A stretch of DNA of 64,000 nucleotides from Rhodocyclales bacterium (GCA_028292505.1 JAQGMF010000016.1:1-64000); one strand, 5' to 3'; positions 50,978-61,486 are shown, counted from the stretch's first letter. Notes: a model not told the origin generated them from the sequence alone. Made by a program: numbers and translations.

Positions 50978-51108
50978 GACAATAATCTCCTGATAACTGG
51001 ATAGAACCCAAATCTGGCCACGCCCTTACAACTGCGTGCGGCAACGGCGGCCAGCCGGTAAGCCCGCAAATGTAGCGTTTTCTGCTCCGAAAAGCAAAGG
51101 CGAGCGTC

Positions 51109-52704
51109 TTAGTCGAGTTGCTCGTAAAGCGGCAAAGTCAGGAATTCCGGGTAGTCCTCGGCCAAGGACATCGTCTCGAAAATCACTGCAGCACGCTCGT
51201 AGGTCTCGACCTGTTCGCCGGCAGCAGCAACGCTTGTCTTCACCTTGAGAAGCTCTTCCGCGATCAGTTCGCGTACCAGCTCCGCTGTCACCTTACGGCC
51301 ATCATCCAGCACGCCCTTCGGCGAACGCACCCACTGCCAGACCTGCGATCGGCTGATCTCGGCAGTCGCCGCGTCTTCCATGAGATTGTGAATCGGCACG
51401 CAGCCATTGCCTGTCAGCCAGGAACCCAAATAATGAATGCCGACGTTGATGTTATTGCGCAGGCCTGCTTCGGTAATGGGCTGCTCGGGCTGAAAATTGA
51501 GCAGATCGGCGGCCGTAAAATTCACATCGTCACGCTGCTTGTCCCACTGGTTCGGCCTGTCGCCCAGCACTTTGACGAACTCCTCCATCGCAATCGGCAC
51601 CAAGCCCGGATGCGCTACCCAACCGCCATCGAAGCCATCATTCGCATCGCGCGTCTTGTCGGCTCGCACACCGGCCAGCGCCTTCTCATTCGCTTCCGGA
51701 TCGCCCTTGATCGGAATCAGCGCGCTCATACCGCCGATCGCCGGCGCACCGCGCTTGTGGCAGGCCTTCACCAATGACAATGCATAGGAACGCATGAATG
51801 GCACCGTCATCGTGATGCTGCTGCGATTGGCCAGACAGAAATCGCGATTACTCTTGAACTTCTTGATGCATGAGAAAATGTAGTCCCAGCGCCCCGCATT
51901 CAAACCTGCGCTGTGCTCGCGCAGCTCGTACAGAATCTCTTCCATCTCGAAAGCCGCCAGGATTGTCTCGATCAGCACCGTCGCCTTGATCGTGCCGCGC
52001 GGAATCCCCAGCTCGTCCTGCGCCATAATGAAAATGTCATTCCACAAGCGCGCTTCGAGATGACTCTCCAGCTTAGGCAGATAGAAAAAAGGCCCCGTCC
52101 CGCGCGCAATCTGCTCCTTCGCGTTATGAAAGAAGAACAACGCGAAATCAAAAATGCCACCCGACACGCGCTGCCCATCCACCAGCACATGCTTCTCATC
52201 CAGATGCAAACCGCGCGGACGCACCAGCAGCGTCGCAACCTTGTCATTGAGCTTGTAGTGCTTACCGTTCTGCTCCAGGCTGATCGTGCCACGTACGGCG
52301 TCCATCAAATTGATTTGGCCATGGATCTGATTGACCCAATTAGGCGTATTCGAGTCCTCGAAATCCGCCATGTAGGAGTCAGCGCCGGAGTTCAGCGCGT
52401 TAATGATCATCTTGCGCTCGACCGGGCCAGTGATTTCAACTCGGCGGCAGTGCAATGCTTGCGGCAAAGGTGCGATTTTCCAACTCGCTTCACGGGAGGC
52501 CGCCTCAGACAAGAAGCTTGGCAATCGTCCTGAATCCAGCACCTCTTGCCTTTGAAGACGCTCCGATAACAAGGCTTGGCGATCTGGCTCGAATGCACGA
52601 TGCAACTTGGCGACCAAGGCTAACGTGTCCGGCGTCAACACCCGCCCCCCCACCGCCGGCCCCGCGGCCCGAATTTCGACCCCAATAGGCAAAAGCACGT
52701 TCAT
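51109..52704 (-). CDS. aceB: Malate synthase A
   Basis: Condenses glyoxylate with acetyl-CoA to give malate in the glyoxylate shunt. 531 residues from ATG 52704. Motifs: [38 protein letters not shown], and [18 protein letters not shown], with catalytic Arg/Asp in [11 protein letters not shown] and nearby segments. The A-type length matches. Isocitrate lyase is not adjacent. It faces away from the type IV pilus operon. Confidence 0.95.
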   Translation of the reverse strand: MNVLLPIGVEIRAAGPAVGGRVLTPDTLALVAKLHRAFEPDRQALLSERLQRQEVLDSGRLPSFLSEAASREASWKIAPLPQALHCRRVEITGPVERKMIINALNSGADSYMADFEDSNTPNWVNQIHGQINLMDAVRGTISLEQNGKHYKLNDKVATLLVRPRGLHLDEKHVLVDGQRVSGGIFDFALFFFHNAKEQIARGTGPFFYLPKLESHLEARLWNDIFIMAQDELGIPRGTIKATVLIETILAAFEMEEILYELREHSAGLNAGRWDYIFSCIKKFKSNRDFCLANRSSITMTVPFMRSYALSLVKACHKRGAPAIGGMSALIPIKGDPEANEKALAGVRADKTRDANDGFDGGWVAHPGLVPIAMEEFVKVLGDRPNQWDKQRDDVNFTAADLLNFQPEQPITEAGLRNNINVGIHYLGSWLTGNGCVPIHNLMEDAATAEISRSQVWQWVRSPKGVLDDGRKVTAELVRELIAEELLKVKTSVAAAGEQVETYERAAVIFETMSLAEDYPEFLTLPLYEQLD

Positions 52705-53189
52705 GTCTACGCTCCTGAGCAAATCTGACCAAATGATTTCTTGCAATTACCAAAAATCTGCGCATGAAAAGTAAAAATACGACGAGAGTCTGTTTACCCA
52801 TCGTTAAGTGCAATCCGGACGCAGAATCCCTATGCCTCAAGTATGCCAGCCCACGTCGTGACATCCTCACGCCTTGTGCATAAGCGACGATATTCGCGCA
52901 ATGCCAACTTTGTCACGGAGGCTCCTACTTACGGAAACGCTTGTCCAATTTGGTGCCCCGTTCGTCTAAGCGAGAGCAGTTTTCAATAGGTATTGACTAC
53001 ACTTCGGGCAGACCAATGAAAAGTTCCAGCATGGCGAGAATCTCGGGACCATAAGATCCGTAGCGCCGTAAATATATATGTTTCAGACTGCGCTGCCCGA
53101 GATCCAGTCTGGCTGTATTGATTTGTCAAACCAATTAGCGGAGTGCTGGCTTCCACCCCGCCCAAGAACCCCATTAATCCGTCCAGAAC
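52705..53189. other. 485-bp divergent gap between aceB and the minor pilin operon
   Basis: No gene is supported. Promoters for aceB and fimT must be here. TATTGACT at about 52990 has a -35 look, and an AT-rich AAATATATATG lies at about 53070, but no spaced pair is convincing. Short inverted segments occur (ATCTCGGGA and CCCGAGATC at about 53040 and 53095). Confidence 0.4.
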
Positions 53190-53750
53190 ATGCCTACGTT
53201 TGACCAACTTCCTTCTACTCCCAGACACTCCGCGCCCTCGCATGGCACAGCGGGGTTCACGCTGATTGAACTGATGGTAACGCTTGCGATAATCGCGATA
53301 CTCGTCGCGCTTGCAGCACCGGCCATGAATGATTTGCTTCAAAATAACCGTATAGCCGCTACTGCCTCGGCTTTTGGTAGCGCGGTCAATATTGCGCGCG
53401 CCGAAGCCGTGCGCCGAAGTACAACCGTCACACTTTGCGCTTCAAATGACCTCACAACGCCCACATGTGCGGGCAGCTGGACTGATGGCTGGCTGGCATT
53501 TGTGGATGGGGGCGCAGTTGGAACCTTCAATGCCGGTGACACCAAGGTAAAGGTATGGCAGACCCCCGTCCCCACAAACACCACGATTGGGGCCGGTGGT
53601 TTCACGTATATCGCTTTCAATTCGCGTGGCGCTGTTACAAATGGCGCCGGTCCATATACATTTTGCATCGGTGGTACGGGCGGCAAGCTACGCACAATCA
53701 ATCTGCAAGCAACCGGGCGCATGGATATTAAGCCGGGCGTGTGCCCATGA
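53190..53750 (+). CDS. fimT: Minor type IV pilin, FimT/GspH type
   Basis: 186 residues with a class III prepilin leader: cleavage after Gly in [27 protein letters not shown], with Glu at +5. The C-terminal domain is a GspH-like beta fold with two Cys near the end (TFCIGG and GVCP). It starts the pil minor pilin operon and overlaps pilV by 4 bp (ATGA). Minor pilins prime assembly of the fibre. Confidence 0.88.
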   Translation: MPTFDQLPSTPRHSAPSHGTAGFTLIELMVTLAIIAILVALAAPAMNDLLQNNRIAATASAFGSAVNIARAEAVRRSTTVTLCASNDLTTPTCAGSWTDGWLAFVDGGAVGTFNAGDTKVKVWQTPVPTNTTIGAGGFTYIAFNSRGAVTNGAGPYTFCIGGTGGKLRTINLQATGRMDIKPGVCP

Positions 53751-54208
53751 GACACAGACTGCACGGCGCCTCTCGATCACTTGGGTCTTCAACCCGGACA
53801 CGCTCTGGCGGGGCTACCCTGCTTGAGGTGTTGATTTCAATGATTATCGTCGCGCTCGGCCTGCTCGGCTACGCGCAGCTCATGCTGAAGTCGCAGAAGT
53901 TCAACCAGACGGCCTACTACCGCAGCCAAGCAACGATTGCCGCCAACGCCATTCTCGACTCCGTTCGCGCCAACAAGGCCAATATGGGCAGTTACGCGTG
54001 CAACCCGTGTACTTATACTGCAGCGCCAGCAAACACTCATGACAAAGACATTAATGAGTTTTACACCGCGGTCAGCGATCCCGCAAATTTTCCTAACGGC
54101 ACAGGTAAGATTCAAAATCCAAACAACGTGTTTACGGTCACTATTACCTGGGACTCCGGTGACGGGGTGGGTTCCACAAAGTTTGTCACCGAAGCTGTGA
54201 TCCAATAG
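53747..54208 (+). CDS. pilV: Minor type IV pilin PilV
   Basis: 153 residues from ATG 53747, overlapping the fimT stop. The leader is Arg-rich and the cleavage motif SGGATLLEVLISMIIVALGLLGYAQL has Ala rather than Phe at +1, as in other PilV proteins, and keeps Glu5. The rest is small and Asn-rich. It is 2 bp before pilW. Confidence 0.87.
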   Translation: MRHRLHGASRSLGSSTRTRSGGATLLEVLISMIIVALGLLGYAQLMLKSQKFNQTAYYRSQATIAANAILDSVRANKANMGSYACNPCTYTAAPANTHDKDINEFYTAVSDPANFPNGTGKIQNPNNVFTVTITWDSGDGVGSTKFVTEAVIQ

Positions 54209-54210
54209 CC

Positions 54211-55293
54211 ATGCAATTCAGCAAATTTAGTTTTTCGGGCACGAACAAAAGCCGGGGATTTACCCTGGTGGAGTTGCTGATCTCAATGACAATCGGGATC
54301 GTTATTGTTGGCGCAGTGGGCTATGTCTATTTGTCGAGTAAGCGAACTTTTCAAGCGGAAGATGGATTGTCGCGCATCCAGGAGAACGCACGCATGGCGT
54401 TCGATACCCTGACCTACGACTTACGCCAACCAGGCAGCACCGGCTGTTTCACCGTGAGCGGTAATACAACACAAAATCTGACCGCCGGCACTTGGTACGG
54501 CGTTGAGGCATTCAGTGGAGACGCAGCTGCAGGTGCCGCATCGCAAGCCGTCACCGGATACAAAGACGCGTCTACGACGACCACCACGACCCCTATTACA
54601 AATCCGCCTGGCAATTCCACCGTCGTCGGCGGCGCCACTACGGGTGATGCAATACGCATAATACGGGCCGATTTCGACACGGAATACCGCCTAAATGCTC
54701 CGATTGCCGCCCTCGCGACTACCGTCACATTGGTCAATGCGGGGAATCTGGTCGCAAATGATCTTATTGTCATAAGCGATTGCAGCACCGGCTACACCTT
54801 AACCACTAAGATATCAGGCGTCGCTGCTTCGACGCTGACGCTGACCACGGCCGTCCCTACAGGTTTTTCATTCAACCAAAGTGCCACCAAGGTCTATCGT
54901 CTTCGTGCGAGCCTTTACTACTTGGGCGCAACCACAACGGGAGACACTGCAACGACTTCTCTTTGGCGCCAATACATCGGCGTCGGCGGCGTAACCAGTT
55001 CCGAGGAGTTAGTGGGCGATGTTAACAACATGGTCATTAAATATGGCGTAGACAGCACTGGCGACAACTCAGTGGATTCTTACGAAGATGCTTCAGTAGT
55101 GGCTGCGGATGCGGCGCTGGGTGCTGCAGCAGCAGATCGATGGCAGAAAGTGCTCAGCATACGCATTACGTTGACTCTCGTATCACGATCGGGATCAGCT
55201 ATAGCAACTAATGCAAATACAACAGGTACGACAAGTGCCGGGCAGTTGCTAAAAACGGTTACGTCCACTATTGCTGTGAGGAACCGAGTGTGA
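54211..55293 (+). CDS. pilW: Minor type IV pilin PilW
   Basis: 360 residues with prepilin motif SRGFTLVELLISMTIGIVIVGAVGY and then RIQENARMAFDTLTYDLRQPG, the segment typical of PilW. A large beta-rich C-terminal part rich in Thr and Ala follows. It overlaps pilX by 4 bp (GTGA). Confidence 0.92.
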   Translation: MQFSKFSFSGTNKSRGFTLVELLISMTIGIVIVGAVGYVYLSSKRTFQAEDGLSRIQENARMAFDTLTYDLRQPGSTGCFTVSGNTTQNLTAGTWYGVEAFSGDAAAGAASQAVTGYKDASTTTTTTPITNPPGNSTVVGGATTGDAIRIIRADFDTEYRLNAPIAALATTVTLVNAGNLVANDLIVISDCSTGYTLTTKISGVAASTLTLTTAVPTGFSFNQSATKVYRLRASLYYLGATTTGDTATTSLWRQYIGVGGVTSSEELVGDVNNMVIKYGVDSTGDNSVDSYEDASVVAADAALGAAAADRWQKVLSIRITLTLVSRSGSAIATNANTTGTTSAGQLLKTVTSTIAVRNRV

Positions 55294-55814
55294 AACATCC
55301 ACCACGCAGCCCTGGCAAACAAAAGGGCGTCACGCTGATTGTCTCCATGATCATGCTCCTGGTGCTCTTGCTGCTGGGTATCTCGGCTTCGCAAAGTGGC
55401 GGGCTTCAGGAAAAGATGGCGGGCGGCACGCGCAACCGCGAAATCGCATTCGAGGCGGCCGAAACCGCCTTGGGCATTGCTCAGGCGACGCTCGTGGCCA
55501 ACTATCTGGCAGCTGAGCACACATACACCAATAGCACTGGAACCGCCACGCTGGTCGGCCCTGCTAACGAGCATGCCAATGACGCCTCATTCTGGAATGG
55601 CGTCTCCTGGGTCGCAGCGACTTGCGCCGCAGCGGGATGCCACACAGTGCCCGCAGGGAAACTCACCAAAGTTGCAGCCCAGCCAATGTATTACGTAGAG
55701 CGGCTGGCGGATATTGGTTCCCCCACTCCTCATCAAACCTATCGAATCACAGCCAGAGGATTTGGCGGCACCAGTGACACCGTGGTCATTGTGCAATCCA
55801 TCTACCGCTTGTAA
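55290..55814 (+). CDS. pilX: Minor type IV pilin PilX
   Basis: 174 residues starting at GTG 55290. N-terminus KGVTLIVSMIMLLVLLLLGISASQ followed by REIAFEAAETAL. The usual Glu5 of pilins is replaced by Val, a known feature of PilX-type minor pilins. Together with PilVW and PilY1 it forms the pilus-tip complex. Confidence 0.9.
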   Translation: MKHPPRSPGKQKGVTLIVSMIMLLVLLLLGISASQSGGLQEKMAGGTRNREIAFEAAETALGIAQATLVANYLAAEHTYTNSTGTATLVGPANEHANDASFWNGVSWVAATCAAAGCHTVPAGKLTKVAAQPMYYVERLADIGSPTPHQTYRITARGFGGTSDTVVIVQSIYRL

Positions 55815-55831
55815 TCCCCAAGGAGACGGTC

Positions 55832-58800
55832 ATGACGCATACGACCCATTACAACAAATTTGCTCTTGTGATTTTGAGCGTTGCTGCGATTATCACTTCG
55901 CAACCGGTTTGCGCTGTACTGACGCTCGCTGACGTTCCCTTGTATACATCCGTTGGCGCGGTGGCACCGAATCTGCTTGTCACCGTGGATGCATCAGGCT
56001 CTATGGCGTTCGCCTATGTGCCAGATAGTTTGGGAGTATACGGAAGTACTGCCCTTACTTCGCTCAAGCGCTTCAAGTCATCGGACTACAACGCCCTGTA
56101 CTACAACCCATCCATTACCTACCTCCCGCCTCCGAAATACAACGGCAGCGGTTGTACCAATGTTACAGCCACCAATCCGGCAACCTGTTATCCCAATGTC
56201 GATTTTACAGCTGCTCCTGCTTTTGGTCTCAAGCCGCCTGGTTTCACGACCAATCTAAGCAACGGCTACCACGCTACTGCGGACTATCCGGATCCAGGGA
56301 GCCCAAGTAACTTCAGCTCTCAGGTAGATGCGGCGGGTGACCCCGCCGCCGCCGCTGGCAAAGCCTATTACTACCGTTTTTGGAATGACGGCAGATCTCC
56401 ATCTCTTGGGCCCACCAAGCCAGCCTCCTGCACCAGTACTGTTGCTTCGCAAAAAACCGACGACAATTGCTATGTTCTTGTCATAGTCGGCTCAACCGGC
56501 TCACCCGCGCCCGCTGACAGCGCGGCTGGCACAACTGCCCAACAGCAGCAGAATTTCGCCAATTGGTATTCCTATTATCGCACCCGCATTTTGGCCGCCA
56601 CATCGGGCTTCATGACGGCATTTAGCACCGTCAGTTCCAACGTGCGCCTTGCCTGGCAAGACATTCATCCCACACCTTGCGGTACATTGGACAATGCCGC
56701 CGCATCCGCCAACTGTCAGGGACGCAGTGGTACCGCATATGACAATCGCATGCGCACGCTAGGTGAAACCGTTACTGGAATCCGGACCCACAAACAGGAT
56801 TTTTACGAATGGCTGGCCGATATCGCAGTGGGGGGCGGGACCCCCACCATTGCGGCAATGGATCGTGCTGGCAAGTACTTCCAGTTATCTGGAAGCTTGA
56901 CCGCCACTCATCCACTGGCGGAAACACCACCGACCGTGGCTGGCACCTTGCGTACTTGTCGGGTCAACTACAACTTGCTGATCACGGACGGCGGCTGGTG
57001 TGGCGATAGTGCGGCGGATACCTCTGTTGGCGATGCTGATAGCACGACCTTTACGATACCCGTTGGAACCACCCCGGCCCTCCCAACCCCCCCAGACCCA
57101 ACGGCCCCCTTCACAACATGGACTCCAGCCGCACCTTACAGGGACGGACAAGGTTATAACCTCGCGGATATTGCGTTCTATTACTGGAAAACCCCCATGA
57201 AAACCGGGATACGTTACAACGTCCCCCGGCGCACGAACGACCCTACAGGCGACGATACCGCTCAGTGGCTTAATCCGCGCAATGATCCGGCGACCTGGCT
57301 ACATCTGAATACTTACACCATCGGATTGGGCATGGCGAGTACGATGAGCGGCACACGTGTGAGCAACGGCGGCGCCAGCGATCAGTCCAAATTAACCGAC
57401 GGCACCACGATCACTTGGACGGGCGGCGGCAGTTTGCCAATTTGGGGCGGCAGTACCTTTGCTAGCGATTACAGCAAACTGGCCTTAGGCACTAGTTGTG
57501 CGGCAAGTCCAACGGTTAGCACACAGCCGTCACCGTATTGCTGGCCTCCGACATTGAAACAGGAGTCATGCGCCGCCGGGTCGCTTGCTGATATAAGTCA
57601 GCAGTACAAAGTATATGACATGTGGCATTCGGCGATCGCCTCGCGCGGCTTATTTTTCGGTGCTGATAGCCCCAAGGAAATTACAAACGCACTGACGACA
57701 GTGCTCAGCCAGGTCGAGGAGTCACATGGCTCTGCTGCTGCGTTAGCCGCAAACTCGACCGGCCTGTTGTCAACAACCATGATATTCCAGGCGAAACTGG
57801 ACACCACGGGTTGGTTTGGCAAGTTTCTGGGCATACCCATCAACCTTGATGGCAGCATTGCCAACCCCGCCTGGGATGCGGCAACAAAGGTTCCTGCGGC
57901 TGCTTCACGGAACATCTTTACCTTCGGAGGAACGAGCACACCCGCTGGACAAACATTCACCTCTTGCACTACTAGTTTGAGCGCTGCCGAGAAGACCGCC
58001 CTGGACACGGATAGCAGTGGCACCAATGACGGTCTATGTACGGATCGGCTGGCATGGCTACGCGGCGATCACACCAAGGAAGTGCGCAATTCCGGCACCT
58101 TTCGCAATCGCGTGACAAACAAGTTCGTCGACGAAAGCGACGCCAATAACAACGGTAACTACACTGAATATTTGGTCACTCCGCCTTCGGCGATATCGTA
58201 TGAATGGACACTGGGCGATATCGTCAATTCTGATCCCGTCTATGTGCTCAATTCAGATTACGGCTATGCAACGGCTAGCGGGCTGACCAGCGCCGAGACA
58301 ACCAGCTACGCTGCCTTTGTAACGAGTAATGCTTTACGCACACCAATGATATATGTCGGCGCTAACGACGGTATGCTGCATGCATTTCAAGCCAGCGCCA
58401 CGGCAGCGGCGGGCGGTGGGAAGGAATTGTTTGCGTATGTCCCTGCAGGGGTCTATGGCAATCTCAGCAAGCTGACTGATCCAAGCTATACCCATAAGTA
58501 CTATGTGGATGGCAGCCCGTCTGCGGGCGATGCCTACATCTCTGGTGGCTGGAAGACCATCCTGGTTGGTGGCCTGAATGCGGGCGGCAAATCAATCTAC
58601 GCCCTTGACATAACGTCCCCAACTACTTTCGCGGCGACCAAAGTGCTTTGGGAATTTTCAGATGCCGCCGATCTCGGCTTCACCTACAGTCAACCGCAAA
58701 TTGCGAGACTTGCCAGCGGCGATTGGGTGGCCATATTTGGCAACGGCTACAACAGCACCAATGATAAAGCTTATCTATATGTCGTACGACTGAGTGACGG

Positions 58801-59707
58801 CCTACAGTTAGCAAAAATTGCAGCGGGCACCGCAACAGCCAACGGCCTGTCAACACCCGTCTTGCACACCAACGGGACAGGTATCGTAGACTATGTCTAT
58901 GCGGGAGACCTGCAGGGCCACCTCTGGAAATTCGACCTTACTGCAGCGACTTCATCTAGCTGGGTTCTTGGCAACGGAGGGCTCGCTCTTTTTACGACCC
59001 AGACCGGACAAGCGATTACAGTCCAGCCGCAGCTAGGGGTCCACCCCCTGGGCGGCACCATGATCTATTTCGGCACAGGCCAATACCTTACTGCGGCAGA
59101 CATTGGCACCACCATCTTGCAGAGTTTTTACGCAATATGGGACAAACCAAGCACATCCGGCATGGTCCTACTTTCATCTCTCGTGCAACAAACCATCACC
59201 GCTGCATCCACAGCCTCAGTGCGGCAGGTAAGCAGTAACCCGGTTGATTATGCAACGGCACGCGGTTGGTACATCAATCTAGCCGTTACGCCCGCCACCA
59301 CCAGCCCCGAGCGCGTGGTGTCTGCGGCTTTGGTCAAAAATACACGCATAATCTTTACGACGCTCATCCCGTCGGTGACCGATCCCTGCGTTCCAGGCGG
59401 ACAGTCTTGGTTGATGGAACTCAATCCGCAGACAGGGGGACAACCGGCACCGGTCTTTGACCTGAATGGCGACGGCATAATCGATGCGTCAGATGCCGGC
59501 GCGGGAATTCTTCTGACGGTCGGTGCCGCAAAAACCCCTACTTACTTCACGGGACCCGCAACCGCAACCGGAACGCCGAAAGATACCAAGATCGTCTCGG
59601 GAACGACAGGTGGGCTGCAAAGTATCACGCAGAGTTGTGATAGTGGCTGCACTCCCCCCATTCCGCCTGCGGCCGTAGGACGCGTTTTCTGGCGGCAAAT
59701 TCAATAA
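55832..59707 (+). CDS. pilY1: Type IV pilus tip adhesin PilY1
   Basis: 1291 residues. Signal peptide (residues 1-28, LVILSVAAIITSQPVCAVL), then a von Willebrand A-like part with a MIDAS-type motif VTVDASGSMAF near residue 50. A long variable region follows, then the conserved C-terminal beta-propeller (about 760-1200): PMIYVGANDGMLHAFQ, YKTILVGGLNAGGKSIYALDIT-like segments, FGNGYNS. A Ca2+-binding loop DLNGDGIIDASDAG is near residue 1210. It binds surfaces or substrates at the pilus tip and regulates retraction in relatives. Confidence 0.94.
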   Translation: MTHTTHYNKFALVILSVAAIITSQPVCAVLTLADVPLYTSVGAVAPNLLVTVDASGSMAFAYVPDSLGVYGSTALTSLKRFKSSDYNALYYNPSITYLPPPKYNGSGCTNVTATNPATCYPNVDFTAAPAFGLKPPGFTTNLSNGYHATADYPDPGSPSNFSSQVDAAGDPAAAAGKAYYYRFWNDGRSPSLGPTKPASCTSTVASQKTDDNCYVLVIVGSTGSPAPADSAAGTTAQQQQNFANWYSYYRTRILAATSGFMTAFSTVSSNVRLAWQDIHPTPCGTLDNAAASANCQGRSGTAYDNRMRTLGETVTGIRTHKQDFYEWLADIAVGGGTPTIAAMDRAGKYFQLSGSLTATHPLAETPPTVAGTLRTCRVNYNLLITDGGWCGDSAADTSVGDADSTTFTIPVGTTPALPTPPDPTAPFTTWTPAAPYRDGQGYNLADIAFYYWKTPMKTGIRYNVPRRTNDPTGDDTAQWLNPRNDPATWLHLNTYTIGLGMASTMSGTRVSNGGASDQSKLTDGTTITWTGGGSLPIWGGSTFASDYSKLALGTSCAASPTVSTQPSPYCWPPTLKQESCAAGSLADISQQYKVYDMWHSAIASRGLFFGADSPKEITNALTTVLSQVEESHGSAAALAANSTGLLSTTMIFQAKLDTTGWFGKFLGIPINLDGSIANPAWDAATKVPAAASRNIFTFGGTSTPAGQTFTSCTTSLSAAEKTALDTDSSGTNDGLCTDRLAWLRGDHTKEVRNSGTFRNRVTNKFVDESDANNNGNYTEYLVTPPSAISYEWTLGDIVNSDPVYVLNSDYGYATASGLTSAETTSYAAFVTSNALRTPMIYVGANDGMLHAFQASATAAAGGGKELFAYVPAGVYGNLSKLTDPSYTHKYYVDGSPSAGDAYISGGWKTILVGGLNAGGKSIYALDITSPTTFAATKVLWEFSDAADLGFTYSQPQIARLASGDWVAIFGNGYNSTNDKAYLYVVRLSDGLQLAKIAAGTATANGLSTPVLHTNGTGIVDYVYAGDLQGHLWKFDLTAATSSSWVLGNGGLALFTTQTGQAITVQPQLGVHPLGGTMIYFGTGQYLTAADIGTTILQSFYAIWDKPSTSGMVLLSSLVQQTITAASTASVRQVSSNPVDYATARGWYINLAVTPATTSPERVVSAALVKNTRIIFTTLIPSVTDPCVPGGQSWLMELNPQTGGQPAPVFDLNGDGIIDASDAGAGILLTVGAAKTPTYFTGPATATGTPKDTKIVSGTTGGLQSITQSCDSGCTPPIPPAAVGRVFWRQIQ

Positions 59708-59847
59708 CATGCCGCCAGAAAATCAGGCGCATGAAAATAGCGCAGCAATCAGCCGTAAAGCGGATATGCAATGGGCATCGCCATGAGTAAGCTTGGCGAA
59801 CGCAAGATCAAAGGCAAATATCTTCGACATCGTGGGACGCGGAAATC

Positions 59848-60315
59848 ATGAAAACAACAATACGGCGAATATCGCGGCAAGACAGTTTCGGTTTTACGTT
59901 GATCGAATTGATGATCGTGTGTGCCATTGTGGGAATCTTGATAGCGATTGCTTTGCCCTCTTACCAGGCGTACGTAATACGCTCTTTGCGATCGCAAGCA
60001 CAGACGCTTCTCATGGAAGACGCGCAATTTATGGAGCGAAATTTTACCGAAGCAAATTCATACAACAAGACATCCGCCGGTGTTGTGATTACTTCGGCTA
60101 CATTGCCCGCGCAGCAGGCACCAAGGACTGGAACTGCCGCCTACACTATTGCATTTGCGGCGGGATCCCCAACCGCCAACGCTTTCACGCTCACCGCAAG
60201 CCCCGTCGTCCCAGGCCCTATGGATAACGACACCAGTGGCTGCGGTATCCTGACACTTGACAACACCGGGTTGCGTGGCGCGGACGCAAGTAATACCGTT
60301 TGCTGGAACAAGTAG
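59848..60315 (+). CDS. pilE: Type IV minor pilin PilE-like
   Basis: 155 residues with class III leader and [30 protein letters not shown], Glu5 present. Globular part includes [14 protein letters not shown] and a C-terminal Cys pair (GCGIL ... TVCWNK), which usually closes the D-region loop. It follows pilY1 after a 140-bp gap and is the last pilin of this cluster. It is a pilin-like component, not the major pilin by context. Confidence 0.9.
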   Translation: MKTTIRRISRQDSFGFTLIELMIVCAIVGILIAIALPSYQAYVIRSLRSQAQTLLMEDAQFMERNFTEANSYNKTSAGVVITSATLPAQQAPRTGTAAYTIAFAAGSPTANAFTLTASPVVPGPMDNDTSGCGILTLDNTGLRGADASNTVCWNK

Positions 60316-60381
60316 TTCCGCCGACGAATGAGATAGTCGCGCTATGAGTACAGGTATCCGTACGGCGCAAGAAACCTGAGT

Positions 60382-60729
60382 TTGAACACTTCACGATATC
60401 CTCGTCATTCGGTGACGCCGTCACCTTCAGCCGCAGGCGCGACCCGACGACGCCTTGTCTTTTGTCTGGCTGTATCGCTGCTAGCCCATTTCATGGCCTC
60501 ACGTTTGCATGTGGGCGAACTTGTGTCTAAGAACAATGAAATACATACGCGGCTTAACGCAATTTTGAAAGCACAAACAAGGGTGGTCCAGCCAGCGATC
60601 ATCGAAGTCGCGCACCCCGTTGTGCAAACGACCTCGCCCTCTGTACTTGATAAACCGCCAGGACAGAAAGCAAACCTCGAATCCGCAGAACCCCAAAGTG
60701 CTCCAATCTCTACCGAGACCCTTCTATAG
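60382..60729 (+). CDS. Possible truncated TonB/DUF3108-like membrane protein
   Basis: 115 residues from TTG 60382. One N-terminal hydrophobic segment (RRRLVFCLAVSLLAHFMA) and then a short Pro-rich tail with no folded C-terminal domain. The N-terminal pattern is like TonB-type or DUF3108 proteins, which are longer, so this may be a remnant. It lies directly before tRNA-Thr and the prophage. No ribosome site is convincing. Confidence 0.35.
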   Translation: MNTSRYPRHSVTPSPSAAGATRRRLVFCLAVSLLAHFMASRLHVGELVSKNNEIHTRLNAILKAQTRVVQPAIIEVAHPVVQTTSPSVLDKPPGQKANLESAEPQSAPISTETLL

Positions 60730-60858
60730 CTCCGTCTATGCGCATCCACGGAAGAGCGGTGCCTAGCAAATGGGTATCGGAATCGGGTGAAGCAACTCCC
60801 AGACAAGGGCCTGATTAGAAGCGGCTCGCCCAGCAATATGGTAGAATCTCCGCCCATT

Positions 60859-60934
<76 letters not shown>

Positions 60935-60942
60935 ATAGTGAC

Positions 60943-60973
60943 AAGGGGTTCCGAGATTTCGGAGCCCCTTTTT
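60943..60973 (+). terminator. Terminator after tRNA-Thr
   Basis: AAGGGG-T-TCCGA pairs with TCGGA-G-CCCCTT (one U-G), GATT loop, followed by TTT. It lies 8 bp past the tRNA CCA. Confidence 0.88.
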
Positions 60974-60981
60974 GTTTGGCA

Positions 60982-61002
60982 ATTACTGACGCCGTCAGTA
61001 AT
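60982..61002. promoter_or_regulatory. 21-bp perfect inverted repeat
   Basis: ATTACTGACG and CGTCAGTAAT around a single base. It stands between the tRNA terminator and the first prophage gene. It could be a phage repressor operator or a recombinase site; no protein is assigned. Confidence 0.45.
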
Positions 61003-61047
61003 GCACGCCAATCGCCAGAGCTCAGATGTGCACTTGACGCGCATGCA

Positions 61048-61063
61048 CTGTATAGCCGTACAG
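61048..61063. promoter_or_regulatory. LexA-type SOS box
   Basis: CTGT-N8-ACAG with ATAGCCGT between, inside the longer dyad GCACTGTA / TACAGTGC (61045-61066). It matches the gamma/betaproteobacterial LexA consensus closely. A TTGACG hexamer (61034-61039) lies just upstream and the ATG of the next gene is 7 bp downstream, so binding would block transcription. Confidence 0.6.
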
Positions 61064-61070
61064 TGCGCAA

Positions 61071-61469
61071 ATGATCTACGTCTGCCAGCTACTCTGTGAT
61101 AAAGGTTCCGAGCTTCCAAGGTGGCAGCAAGCCTTCGGGCATCGCTATACGGGGATGCTGACGAAGCGGCTTGTGATGGACCGGGAGACGGCGCGGTGGG
61201 CGCTTGTAGCGACGCTGGAGCCACTGCCTTACGCCGTACCACCAGATCACTGGCCAAAGCCCTTGACTGGCATCGTGGAGATGACCGAGACCACCGAGGC
61301 GCGCTACATCGAAGGAATGGAATTGAACAAGGCCGTGACAGCAGAGAGGTATCTGCGCCAGGTGTGGAAGCTTACGATGGTGTCGGTATCTGAACTTGCG
61401 GTGATAGAGGCAAGGCTTGCACAGCCCGTCGTGGGCGATCCAGATGGGCCGCCACCGCTGTACAAGTGA
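61071..61469 (+). CDS. Hypothetical protein, likely SOS-controlled, prophage edge
   Basis: 132 residues beginning MIYVCQLLCDKGSELPRWQQ and ending DPDGPPPLYK. It has many Trp and charged residues and no membrane segment or signal peptide. I recognise no domain. The LexA-type box lies directly upstream and there is almost no leader, so the mRNA may be leaderless. It is convergent with the lysis cluster. It might be a moron gene of the prophage. Confidence 0.6.
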   Translation: MIYVCQLLCDKGSELPRWQQAFGHRYTGMLTKRLVMDRETARWALVATLEPLPYAVPPDHWPKPLTGIVEMTETTEARYIEGMELNKAVTAERYLRQVWKLTMVSVSELAVIEARLAQPVVGDPDGPPPLYK

Positions 61470-61486
61470 TGGACCACGCGTTGCCG

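Noticed and set aside
60842..60847. Full promoter for tRNA-Thr
   Set aside because: The -10-like TAGAAT is good, but no -35 at the right spacing could be named.
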